From Tremella fuciformis (Eukaryota; Basidiomycota; Tremellomycetes; Tremellales; Tremellaceae), in NCBI GenBank assembly GCA_032768795.1, contig CP136490.1, positions 8,432,001-8,496,000 on the forward strand: DNA of 64,000 bases, given 5' to 3'. The position numbers and the translations under genes were made by a program. Positions 32,759-43,393 of the stretch are shown here, one piece after another. The notes below the pieces were generated by a model. The model made no database searches. It worked only from the letters and a program-made list of their open reading frames with translations, and was not told the origin of the DNA. Positions within the stretch are counted from its first letter, which is position 1, and every line of letters starts with the position of its first letter.

Positions 32759-34339
32759 ATGGCCGACTTTGAGCCCCTTCCCCCGACACTACAGAACATC
32801 CTCGACCAGAAGAGCTTGAAATGGATATTTTGCGGTGGGCGAGATCTGTATATGCAACCTCAGAGACGGTGTCGCTGACTGAGCAGGCGGTAAAGGTGGT
32901 GTCGGTGCGTACAACGAGCTCATGCCTCCCCGACACCCTTTCACAACCTACATAATCATAGTCGACGGCCTGATGACGGGAATGCTTGCTGCGGGGCCTT
33001 GTCAAGGAGGGATGAAGGGCTAATGGTATCTAGGGAAGACCACGACATCATGTTCATTGGCCGCTCAACTCGCAGCATGCAGGGAATCTGTCCTTCTCAT
33101 CGTGAGTCACCATATCAGAAGCTCCTTCCTCCATCGACACAGAGCCGTCTGCATTGCTGTCATACTGATACGCCTAGTCCACCGACCCCGCACACAACCT
33201 TTCAGATGCCTTCTCTCAAAAGTTCGGCAAAGACGCCACGAAAGTGAACGGCTTTGACAACCTGTACGCGATGGAGATCGACCCGACCGCCAGCTTGCAG
33301 GAGATGATCGAGTCTTGTGAGTGGACGCAGAGGGCCAAGCAGGCGCTGAGCTCCAGCCGATCAGTCGGGTGGTATGGGCGGTATGATGCAGGACTTGGCG
33401 TTTGCGATCCCTGGTGTGGATGAAGCGATGGGTTTTGCGGAGATCATGAAGTGCGCTGGCTTCAGCTTGCGGTGGCGAGTTTATCTGGCTGACAGGAAGA
33501 CATGTCAAGTCGATGGAGTTCTCGGTGATCGTCTTCGACACTGCACCTACTGGACATACGCTCCGATTCTTGTCGTTCCCGTCGGTCTTGGAGAAGGCGT
33601 TGGGCAAGCTCAGCACATTGAGTGGACGGTTCGGGCCGATGCTGCAGCAAGTGAGTTCATACACATCCCAAAAGGACCCTTGCATGCGCCGCTGTGTCGC
33701 CTCGACTGTTTTCTTTCCTGAAGGCCGGGCACCTCGGCTTTCGGGACCCTTGGGCTGACCGCAGATGCAATCCATGTTCGGCGGCGGCGGTTCACAGGAG
33801 GACATGTTCGGCAAGCTCGAAGCGATGCGCGAGGTCATCACCGAGGTGAACACGCAGTTCAAGGATCCGGTGGGCTCGTTGTGTCGGGGACGAAGTGCAA
33901 GCTGATAAGGGTAGGAGAAGACCACTTTCGTCTGCGTCTGTATCTCCGAGTTCCTCTCGCTGTACGAGACAGAGCGCCTCATCCAGGAGTTGACGCAATA
34001 TGAGATCGACACGCACAACATTGTGGTCAACCAGCTGTTATTCCCGAAAGCCAGTGCGTCCCTGTTCCCATGCCGAGAGATGCGCATCGTTCTGACGCTG
34101 ACTCGCAGGCGACAAATGCGAGCAATGCAGCGTCCGGCATAAGATGCAGCAAAAGTACCTGCGGGAAGCGTTCGACCTCTACGAAGATGGCTTCCACATC
34201 GTGCAGCTCCCGCTGCTCACAGAGGAAGTACGAGGCGTGGAGAAGATCAAGGAGTTCAGCAAGGTGGGCCCAGCGCACTGTGACACGAGCCGCGCTGATC
34301 TAGCAGATGTTGATCACACCGTACGAGCCGCCAAAGTAG
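32759..34339 (+). CDS. GET3: Get3 tail-anchored protein targeting ATPase
   Basis: Ten exons: 32759-32834, 32887-32904, 33034-33101, 33178-33316, 33357-33450, 33500-33650, 33765-33869, 33915-34053, 34109-34263, 34307-34339; 325 residues. The deviant P-loop GGKGGVGKTT is spread over exons 1-3, exon 2 being just 18 nt. [23 protein letters not shown] (switch), a Gly/Met-rich client-binding segment ([10 protein letters not shown]), the zinc-binding CxxC ([11 protein letters not shown]) and the C-terminal TPYEPP follow the family. The homodimer delivers tail-anchored proteins to the ER Get1/Get2 receptor. The 5' end of exon 5 is fixed by frame at GAGCTCCAG. Confidence 0.95.
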
Positions 34340-36475
34340 AGCATGTAGAGTTGCTGCATCGTCAGGTGCCTCGCTCGTCCCACCTGACTCGTGACAGCCT
34401 CCCTTCAAATCCGGAACTCATCCAGTGCATAACCGAGTCGCACACCAACGCGATCTAGCAATAGGGACGACGAAACTTGCCGTATGTCACTGCGCCTAGG
34501 GGGCACCTTTTGAGGAATGATTTAACATTCGGAAAGCTAACTCTGTCATGTGCCGCTGTCCGCTGACCGACTGTCGATCGTTTTAATCCCCGCGCTTACG
34601 ATCCCCGCTCTTTACGTGATTCTCTGGTTTGTTGATTATGTCTTTTTGTCTCGGGACGACTTGCGACGCTGATTCTCGACTCTCGACTGCGAGAGAAAAG
34701 TGGCACGGATCGAGCCGTGCCAAAACCAGCGCATCTCTTGCTATGCACCGAGATCTGGTCAACTGCGGCTGGGCGCGCATCGGCGCCCCGGATCGCCCGT
34801 CGGCTCTGCTCGCCTAACGCGGCTCGACTACTGGGCAAGAAATTGACACATCATCTCTTCTCTTTTCTGTGCGCTATGCTAAAGTGGCGCTTCCGGCTCT
34901 TTCTGTGTGCGCACGACGATGGACGGCGGTTGCCAAGAAGGCTAGCGGGCACGTCTGGCAGGTATGCACGGAGATGCATATCGCCTCTCTTCCGGAGGAC
35001 TTACGGCTCGTGACGAGAGAGGCGGGGCGGGAGGGCTCTAGACGGCCAATGGACACTCAGTGTCCGGGATAGACGGCCCTTCTGGAAGTTTCTGAGACGT
35101 ATCGGACGCACATCTCTCTCACACTTCACACTAAACGGACGGATTGCCGAAAATCAGGAGAGGGATAAGCTTCATATGCTCCTTACCCTCGTCGACACCC
35201 GGGAGCGCGACGACTGAGAAGCGCGAGCGCCAAGGCGCACCGAGGTCGCGCGAGAGTTGCGTACGACCCGCGGGAGAGAAGCTGGAGTCGGATGGGGATG
35301 GGTCTAGCTTCTTCTGTACAGTGTCGGGCTTACTGACGAATCGCCTCCGATGCACGTCACTGAGTTCGTATGGCCGAGAGTGCTCGCTTGCTCTTGCGCC
35401 AATTTCGTCTTGCTTGGACGTCGTGCAGCGATATATAGTCTGTGGGCAGTGATCGGAGCTGCCACAACAGCGTCAGCATCAGGAGTCGGAGTCACATATC
35501 GGTCCTCAAGGACAGTGGGGGCAGAGAGCCTGGCAGTGGGCGGTGAGTGACCGTCTTCTGCCTGTCCATCCACTCCGACTCGCACTTCAGCCGCGCCATT
35601 CAGGCCTTTCGGACAGCTGCTTCAGGCCTTTGGGTGACTCCCACTCCCACTCTCACTCCCACGCTCACGCTCCCACACTCGGCGGCGCATCCTTTCTCAC
35701 CCATCACCCATCATCCCGACCTCCGGTCCGCTGCCCCAAACCCCTTTGCTCCTTTGATCACCGTGGCAAGTGGCAGGGGCGATCGTCGCCGTCGGCCGGC
35801 GTCCCAGATCGGCCCTACCCATAATCGGACGGACATCGTTCCCTTCACTCAGACCCCACCGTACGCACAGGAAGAAGAAAAGACGTCCACGGCCCATACT
35901 CAGACTCGTTCGACGAGTATGGGCGTGTGAACGGTTCTGTCTCCCACCATGGAGCAGGGGACAATGGACCTTTGTGTAATGACCCAGTTTCACGGGCCCG
36001 CCGATCTGCGCGAGTTGACCCTTGGTCTTGGTCTGACTCGGCGCTGCTATTGTTTATCGTTGTGAACCGTACAGTAGCTGAGTCCGCACAGAGCCTGCCC
36101 GTCAATCCTACGAGTATCCGCTAGTCGTGTCGACGGCGTGCAGAGCGATAAGGTTGGTCTTTCTTCGCGTCAGAAGGGGCGAGGTGAGTGAGCATCGCTC
36201 GTCAGTTCACATGCTCTCACTACCCCTCCATCCCTCCTGATCTTCGCAGCTGTGCACTGGCGCACTCTCACCCTCTTCCCACTCCCACATGATACGTTGA
36301 CAGGTGAAAAGAGCGTGAGAGTGCAGCTGCTCTTGGTTCGGCTCGTGCAGCATTGGGGTTTCTAGATTAGACTCGACCCCCAGCTCCTCCTTCGCCAGCG
36401 CAAGCGCCAGCTTTACGTGCTGACGACCAGCCAGCCAGCTTTTGTCGTTTAGACTTGCCTCGCCTCGACTTGACT

Positions 36476-36490
36476 CGATACGATACGATA
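36476..36490 (+). repeat. (CGATA)3 short tandem repeat
   Basis: Three perfect 5-nt units in the region upstream of the WOPR gene. Confidence 0.9.
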
Positions 36491-36859
36491 CGGTTCCAGC
36501 GACGAATTAGCTCGTCTCTACCGTCAGAATCCAACCAGTGACTAGTGACAAGTGACAAGTCATCAGCAGCGTGAGTGTCTTATCGTCTCCTCCCCCGCCC
36601 CACCTCGTGTCAGTCTCGGTGCCTGCTGTTCATCATCCCCTCGTCAGCCTTACCGCACGGTCTTGTCTCGTTGCCCCGCCTCTCCGCTGCTCCCTCTGCG
36701 TCGTCCCTCTCCGTGTCCGTGTCCGTCCGTGTCTCTCTGTGGCCTATTGTCTATTGTCTCCGGTGGCCAGTGGCCTATTGTCGTTGCCGCCTTTCCCCGC
36801 ATCTCCGCATCGCTCGCCGTCGGTCTACGAGTCCAGCGACAATTAACCGAGGGACGGAC

Positions 36860-36880
36860 GGGGGGGGGGGGGGGGGGGGG
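36860..36880 (+). repeat. Poly-G tract (G21)
   Basis: Twenty-one consecutive G on the plus strand, by far the longest homopolymer in the window; capable in principle of forming a G-quadruplex. Exact length could be affected by sequencing error. Confidence 0.9.
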
Positions 36881-39550
36881 CGAGCAACACGCGCGCCGTA
36901 TCGGACAGGCAGGCAGCGCCAGTCCATCGGGACATGGTCAGCAAGTTGGTCCACCACGCCCCGTCCGAAGATCGTCCGCCCGCTCTCGCCTGACAGACGA
37001 TCGTCAGCCCCAGAGACAATGGCGACGAGTGACGCCAGCCCTTGCTTGACAAGGGGCACTCCGCACTCCGACAAACCTTGGCTGCTCCGGGGATCCCGGA
37101 TGCAACTTACCGGATCCCATCTCCCTCCATCTCGACCTCGATCTCCGCAGCCAAGGTTCGCCCTGCGGCTCGATATGCATCACGTTCGCCGAACGTGTTG
37201 GACTCTCCCGACGACTGCCCCGCCGCGCCCCCTCTCTCATCCTGAGCTCGTCTCGTCGACTCGCTGCCTCGCCCTTACGACTCGGTGCGCCGCCCCGCAG
37301 CTCCCCGCACCGCCGCGGATTCCCACGACTCACTCTCGGCATGCCACTCATGCCCCACACCCGCACCCGCACCCGAGACCGGCTACTGAGCCACTGGCTT
37401 CTTGGCTGTCACGCTGCGTGCAGCCGAACAAGCGGCGGCGTCGGCGTGAGCCACTGCCCTGTTGGGCGTGCTCGAAGGGTACGGGCGAGCCGAACTGTCT
37501 ATCAAGCATGACTCCTGATAAACCCTGCCCTCCTCCCTCCCCTCCCCTGGGGGTCGCGTCACGCTCGACCTACGTCAACGCACGGAGCGTTGCGTGAGAG
37601 GGGAGGAGGGGAGCAGCTGATCGACGCTAAATGAAAACAAGACGCAATGTGGCGACCGTGGAATCCTCCGTATCTTCCGACTCGCCCCCTGCCTTCTGAC
37701 AGAGGTGGAGATAACGATCGGCGCAGAGCAGAGAGGAGAGCGCTCGGCTATTCACTCCCATTATTCGCGACGCACGGCGTTCTCGCATGGACATGGATGC
37801 CCGTCATCCCCGGCCCATCGCCCTCACGTCATCATCCCATCCCATCCCCGCCCGCCCCGCGCATTCCAGCGAGCGACAGCGCTCCGCCGGATCTGGCTCG
37901 AGCGCAATGTCTGCAATGAGTGAAATTGATTGAGCACCGCGTGGGGTGGCGTGGCGACAAGGCAAAGAGGAGAGCAAGCACAAGCACGGGTCGAGATCGG
38001 CAGTGGCGTGCGCTGCTCTGGCTCTGGCATGCTCGCGCTGCGCGCTCGCTGGCACTCGCTCACACGGCTCTGTGCATCAGTGCCTGAGATGAGGGAAGAA
38101 AGAAAGGAGACTTTGAGATCTCGCCGCCTTGGCCTCCGCCTGCGCCTCTACCTGCGCCTGCCGACCGAAGACTCGGCTGGGCTCAGGTCACCACCTCATC
38201 GGCCCAAGCCAAGCTGCGTTCCCGGTCTGTCGCCCGCCGCGGCGCACGGCGTGGAGCTCCGTGTTGCTATCGGCTGATTTCTGGATGACGCCCAGCATCC
38301 CCCCTCCCTCCGGAGAAGAGTGGTGGCCTGGGCGCCTCGCCGCCACCCGTCCCGGCACCGTATGCCGAGCTGCCCCTCCCTCCTCCCGGTCTGGCCTCTG
38401 GCCTCTATGGTGCTTCGCATGGCCAGGCATTGATAAACACGCCCATGATACCCGTTCCCATCCCCCTGCCCCATTCTGTCTGTTTCATCTGTTCTGTCTG
38501 TTCTGTTCGTGTCCTAGTGTCGCCCTGTACCCCGTGCGGCAACTATCGCTCGCAGTACGAGACAGGCGTCGTCAGCCGTGTTGTACCCTACTCTGTTTCT
38601 TCTCACCGCTAGCCGGGAAACGCAAAACCACGCCGTGCCGGTGACTCTCCCTCGCCTAACCTCCCACCCCATCCACGCTGTCATATACCGTAGGGCCAAG
38701 CTGACCATTCCAGCAAGACTGTTGTCGCCGTGCGACCTCTCCTCTACAATTGTATACCTTACCACTGCACCTCGATCCCTCCTCTCGACACCGCCGCTGC
38801 GTCTCACTTGAGAAACAAGAAGCCAGAACCGGACCGATCTTCTCGGAACGCGTCGCACTTGCAATCTTTTTCTTTTTTTTTCGGTCGCCAACGAGCCAAC
38901 GAGCCAGGCGACAAGTATAGCTACGACCCCCCTCCCAACCAGCAGCACCAACCACTGTGTCGTATAGCTTCACCGCTGCACCACACCGCTGCACCGCCAG
39001 TCGCCACCCAATCCGCTGCGATCTATTGCGCTCTCGGCGTCGATACGGCATCACCCACCCGCTAGCGCGATCGGCGGCACTTTCTTTTGCTTTTGCCACC
39101 GCCTTGCCCCGCCCATTCCCGCTCAGCCCCATAGCCCCATATCGGCATTGTCGACCTGCCCACCAGCTCACTCAACAAGGCGGGTCCAATCTCACGAATC
39201 GTACGAGCCGCCGCCGAGCCGCGGAAGCAAGCCAGCTGCCCAGTGTACACTGCACGCTGTGCGGCGATCGACTTGGGTCCGATCGCCTTCTGCCGAGTCT
39301 CACCTGGTGCCGACGCCGAGGATCTGGAGAAGCAACGGCAACGGAAGCTATAGCTCAAGCTCTGGGCGATCTCTTCTTTCGTGAGTCCCGAGTCTGAGTC
39401 CCCGGCGTCTATTCTTCTTCCGCCTGCGCTATGTCGATGACTCGCGCGAGATGTGCTCGGGGATGTTCCGTTGGAGAAGGAGGTGCGCGCGCATGTGTGC
39501 ACTGGGATGGGATGAGATGGGACTGGCGGATGTTTCTCGGCATCGGCATG

Positions 39551-39577
39551 GCATGGTGGCATAGCATGCTACCATGC
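39551..39577. repeat. Inverted repeat, 12-bp arms with 3-nt spacer
   Basis: GCATGGTGGCAT and ATGCTACCATGC flank AGC; the arms are complementary except for one position that could form a G-U pair in RNA. Confidence 0.8.
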
Positions 39578-40720
39578 TGCCACTGCCATGTCATCGTGCC
39601 AGTGCAGCGGGGCGGGAGCGAAGCGAGGTCATCTGGTCTGGTCTGGGCTATGACCTGCCGATGCCGCTCGCTGTGCCGTGTTCCGATCCCCATGGCCACG
39701 CCCATGCTGTCTTGTGCTGGAATCAATCTTCTCACAAAATGATATCAGACCTGACCTCGTGTCGTCTTTCGTTTCCCACTCTTCCTCTCTTGTTCTCTAC
39801 TGGATTGTTGCTCGCAGCTCAGGACAACTTTCGGCGAGGGGTCCAGGGGCAGCTGCAGGAGGGGGATTGCAAACTCAAAAGCCTCGGGGTATATTCCCTC
39901 TTGTCTTGCTCCCCTATGACCTGTCTCGGCGCACTATATCCCCGGCTCTCCGACTGCCTCTAAACGCCATGGCGTTCTCTTCCCTCTTCCCTCTTGGCCT
40001 GCACCCCTATGCATCCTGCGCCTACTCCACCACCACCGACGTCTCCTCTCTGCCCCTGCTCCCCCTACTCCCCCTGTCTCGCTCCGGTTAACAACCGACG
40101 ACAGACAGACAGAGCGAGACACTTGGTCCGCTATGCTTATCCCCCCCGCGTCATCTCCATCTCCACTGTCACCACCACCACAGCCCATGCAGCTACAGGC
40201 ATCGACGGCTCGCTGATACATGTAGACAAGACACCTCGTCCCACCCTCGCCCTCACCCCCACCCTATCGTCATTAGCATCACCGCGTGGTCCCCCTCCGC
40301 CGTCGCCGTCGCCACCCACTCCCATCCCCACGTCCGACCACCGGCACACTCGCACAGGAGCATCGATAGGTGAGCCCTCTACCCCATTTCCATGCATCCA
40401 TGCATCCATGTATGCATGCCACCACCCCAATCCTCTCCCCTGCCTGCCTAGCCCCGCTCGACACACGCACGAGACGAGACATCGCTGACGCTATTCCCTC
40501 ACCTCTCTCCCCCTCTCTCACCCTTGCCGTCATCACCTTTCCCGCTCGGACCGACTCTCCATCCTCCCACCCCATCTCTTTCCATCGTATCTCCTCCTTG
40601 ACAACACCTCGTCGCCGCCATCGCCAAACTCTCTCTCGACGCCGATCACCGCCGATCGTCCTTTAACTCTATCTCCCTCGCTCGGGCCGGTCGACAGCAC
40701 AGCCCAACAGCCATCCCACT

Positions 40721-42541
40721 ATGACCAACCCCTCGCCGCCGCCGCCCAACCTCGACCCGCCGTTCAGGGGGTACATCGAGACGACCTTTGACGCCCTGCT
40801 CGTCTTCGAGGCCGCGAGACGGGGCATGATCCCCCGCGTCACACGCAGATTGATAGAGCGCGAGCGGGGCATGGTTCAGTCCGGAGCCGTCTTCGTCTTT
40901 GACGAGCACGAGAGCGGGATCAAGCGATGGACAGACGGGCTGGTCTGGAGTCCGAGTAGAATCCTTGGCAACTTCTTGGTGCGTCCCCCCCCTCCTCGTC
41001 CTCCCCTGCGCTCCGCTGACCCTCCCCAGGTATATCGCGAGACGGATAAACGCGCCAACCCCCCACCGACACCCATGTCCACCAACGCCGCCTCCTCCTC
41101 TCCCAATCGCACCTCCCCCTCCGGCACAGCCGTCCCCCCGAATCGATACGACCCCTCCCAGATGGTCGCCACGCCCCCGCAGTATGCCGGGGGCGAGACA
41201 ATCCCGCCGCTCGGCCAGGGTGCGCTGCAGCGGAATCGGAGCGCATCCGAGGGCGGCTCGATGAGCCGGCATCGCGAGCGCCAGCTCGTCGGCAGTCTCA
41301 CCAACAGCTACAAGTTCAAGGAGGGCGGCCTGGTCAAGAAGGTGAGCACATCCCCTCCCCTCTTGCCTTCGCGCCCGTCTCGCACTTCGTGCTCATTTCA
41401 GACCATGTCCGTCACCGTGAACGGTTTTGCGCAGCACATGATCTCGTACTATTCGATCGAGGACGTCCTCGCGGGCAAGCTGCGCTGCCCGTCCACCATT
41501 CCCGAGCTCGCCTCGCTCGAGATCTCCCCAGAGTACCTGCACAAGCAAAACTTCCGCTTCCCGCCCATGATCGAAGTCGGCGCCGACGGCATACCGCGCT
41601 ACAGAGGCGAGCCGGAAGAACCCACCTCGCCCCAGTCGCCCATGTCCAACCTCTCCATGCACTCCTTCCCCCCCGGCGACGTGTACGACCCGTACGGCAC
41701 CCCCGCGCAGATGCGCATCGACTCGCCCCGCACACGCTCGGTCACTGTCCCGATGCCCATCCCCATGTCGCCCCCGACGGCCAACCACCAGTACGCCAGC
41801 TCGGCCGGCTCCACCTTTTTCGAACACCCCATGCTTCCCCCAGGAGCGCGCCCCGACTCGTCCGGCTCGATGCAGTCGGGCGCCTCGGCGTCCACCGGGG
41901 CGATCCGCCCCCAGTCCAGCTCGAGAAGATACGAGGCGTACGGCGCGCCGCCCACATCGTCACCGCGGCCTTCGACCGGCCATGTGCAAGATCCCCATCG
42001 GCGGACAAGCCAGGGTCCGCCCCAGCAGCAGCAGGGTATGTACTACAATCAATCGAGCTACGACGTCAAACCCGCCATCAGCGGTGGGTACCACTACCAG
42101 CCGCCCTCCACGGCGCCGGGCGCCTTTGCCGACTTTTACGCCCAGAGCGCGCCCGCCGCACCGGGCCACATGTCCAGCTACCAGGGCCAGGGCTACTCGT
42201 GGCAGCCCCAACCTGGCCAGGCGGGCGCGGGACCCAGTCAGCCCGCGCAGCAGGGCACTACGAGCCGCCTGATCCCAAGTCATCCGGCCCCACCATCTAC
42301 ATCTGCCGGCGCTCCCCCTGGCCAAGCACCCTCTGGCGAGTATTCCACCTCGACACATGCCCCTCCGCCCGGGACGGCCAGCGGGCCCCCCGCGGGCAGC
42401 TGGCAGAGTAACGGTCATGCGCATGTCTCGCCCGGGTGGGTCGCGCACAACGCCCCGCCCGCAGGGGGCCAGCATCCCGCGGGACAGTATGTGGGTCAGG
42501 TGGGGGACGACTGGAGGCAGAGCCAGAGTCTGGCGAGCTAG
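40721..42541 (+). CDS. WOPR-domain (Gti1/Pac2 family) transcription factor
   Basis: Three exons (40721-40978, 41030-41341, 41402-42541) encode 569 residues. WOPRa lies at about residues 13-90 (GYIETTFDALLVFEAAR, RVTRRLIERERGMV, DEHESGIKRWTDGL, WSPSRILGNFLVYRE) and WOPRb at about 175-265 (GSLTNSYKFKEGGLVKK, ISYYSIEDVLAGKL), joined by a Ser/Pro linker. The C-terminal half is Pro/Gln/Ser/Gly-rich, typical of these factors. Relatives are master regulators: Wor1 (white-opaque switch), Ryp1 (dimorphism), Ros1 (smut sporogenesis). Both introns (51 and 60 nt) are multiples of three without stops, so unspliced message would read through as 606 residues. The gene sits downstream of a 6.4-kb gene-free region. 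Confidence 0.96.
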   Translation: MTNPSPPPPNLDPPFRGYIETTFDALLVFEAARRGMIPRVTRRLIERERGMVQSGAVFVFDEHESGIKRWTDGLVWSPSRILGNFLVRPPPPRPPLRSADPPQVYRETDKRANPPPTPMSTNAASSSPNRTSPSGTAVPPNRYDPSQMVATPPQYAGGETIPPLGQGALQRNRSASEGGSMSRHRERQLVGSLTNSYKFKEGGLVKKVSTSPPLLPSRPSRTSCSFQTMSVTVNGFAQHMISYYSIEDVLAGKLRCPSTIPELASLEISPEYLHKQNFRFPPMIEVGADGIPRYRGEPEEPTSPQSPMSNLSMHSFPPGDVYDPYGTPAQMRIDSPRTRSVTVPMPIPMSPPTANHQYASSAGSTFFEHPMLPPGARPDSSGSMQSGASASTGAIRPQSSSRRYEAYGAPPTSSPRPSTGHVQDPHRRTSQGPPQQQQGMYYNQSSYDVKPAISGGYHYQPPSTAPGAFADFYAQSAPAAPGHMSSYQGQGYSWQPQPGQAGAGPSQPAQQGTTSRLIPSHPAPPSTSAGAPPGQAPSGEYSTSTHAPPPGTASGPPAGSWQSNGHAHVSPGWVAHNAPPAGGQHPAGQYVGQVGDDWRQSQSLAS

Positions 42542-43393
42542 CACTCGTCATTCAGACGGTCTCTCTGCACCCCGCATCGGCGGTCCCACGATAGTCCCAC
42601 ACGTCTGTCTGGCCGCCTCCTCCTCTTTCGCACGCCCATGACATTTGATACATTCACGTCCTCGACGCGCGCATGTCATCTCGACCGCGGCTGAGCACCG
42701 ATCAGCACTCTCTCTTCTCTGCCCCGTCTCAGCTATCGACCCAGGAATATGAATCAGGATGGAATCAGTATGGATTGGATTGGACCAGCTTGGATTGGAT
42801 AGGATAGGAAACAAAACGCGTTGTGTGTACATTTTGATTGACCGATTGTCTACCATGTTTCCATAGGATATGCTACTCTGGTGACTGACTCCCACTACGA
42901 AATACGAAGCACCAAGTGGGTTAGAGTTGGTCTGACAGAGTTCAGTTCGGGTTAGTCACCCGATCCGATCTGACTGCAAGTGTATGTACTGTAGTCGGCT
43001 CGGCTCACACCTCCGAGCGCAGTCGACTACAGTGCTGCATTCCCACACCCACACTCACCCTACTGTTTGTGGGAACAAGACTCACTAACAGCCCTGCCGA
43101 GCCAGGTGGCAGGGAAGCAGCCAGGGGGGTTGTTCGCCTCGGAGTCACCTGACCAGGTGTTTACGGCATCGCAGTCGCATGGCGTGGTGGCGTGGCGTAG
43201 CGTGGCAGGTTTGATTGATGCTTATTGGGCGCCACCCCCTTACCCCTTCCCTCATTCCCTTGCCCTTGCCCTAGCCATCCATCGGACCGACTCACCGACA
43301 CACCGGCGACACTCGACACGATGGAGACATGGGAAGAATACATGTATGTACGACGCCCGTACCCAAGTAAACATGTGAGAAAGTAGTATAGGT
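42542..43393. other. Convergent intergenic region with GGATTGG repeats
   Basis: 852 bp between the WOPR gene stop and the stop of the RING-SNF2 gene. It contains GGATTGG/GGATAGG direct repeats at 42752-42808; no gene is recognised. Confidence 0.5.
42752..42808 (+). repeat. Imperfect GGATTGG / GGATAGG direct repeats
   Basis: Several 5-7 nt units (ATGGATTGGATTGG, TTGGATTGGATAGG) downstream of the WOPR gene, in what is probably its 3' UTR or terminator region. Confidence 0.7.

Larger units (their letters stand above)
34340..40720. other. 6.4-kb region without convincing genes, upstream of the WOPR factor
   Basis: No family-like coding sequence, tRNA or mobile element is seen. The stretch from about 36500 to 40720 is strongly pyrimidine-biased on the plus strand, as expected of a leader or promoter reading toward the WOPR gene. 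It contains a 21-nt G tract (36860-36880), CGATA triplets (36476-36490), a T-rich tract near 38868, an inverted repeat (39551-39577), ATGCATCC repeats near 40394-40420 and several splice-donor-like GTGAGT/GTGAGC sites (36571, 39379, 40370). Inferred to hold distal regulatory elements and/or a long spliced 5' leader of the WOPR gene. Confidence 0.6.

Noticed and set aside
36575..37597. 340-codon open frame in the gene-free region
   Set aside because: No ATG at its start, low-complexity Arg/Pro/Ser composition, a poly-Gly run from the G tract and no domain; probably chance in pyrimidine-biased DNA.
40655..40675. TTAAAG core resembling half of the published Wor1/Ryp1 binding motif, about 55 nt upstream of the WOPR ATG (minus strand)
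   Set aside because: Only the core matches and such a hexamer is expected by chance; not enough to call an autoregulatory site.
34340..40720. Transposon or retroelement remnants in the long gap
   Set aside because: No reverse transcriptase, transposase, terminal repeats or target-site duplication seen on either strand.
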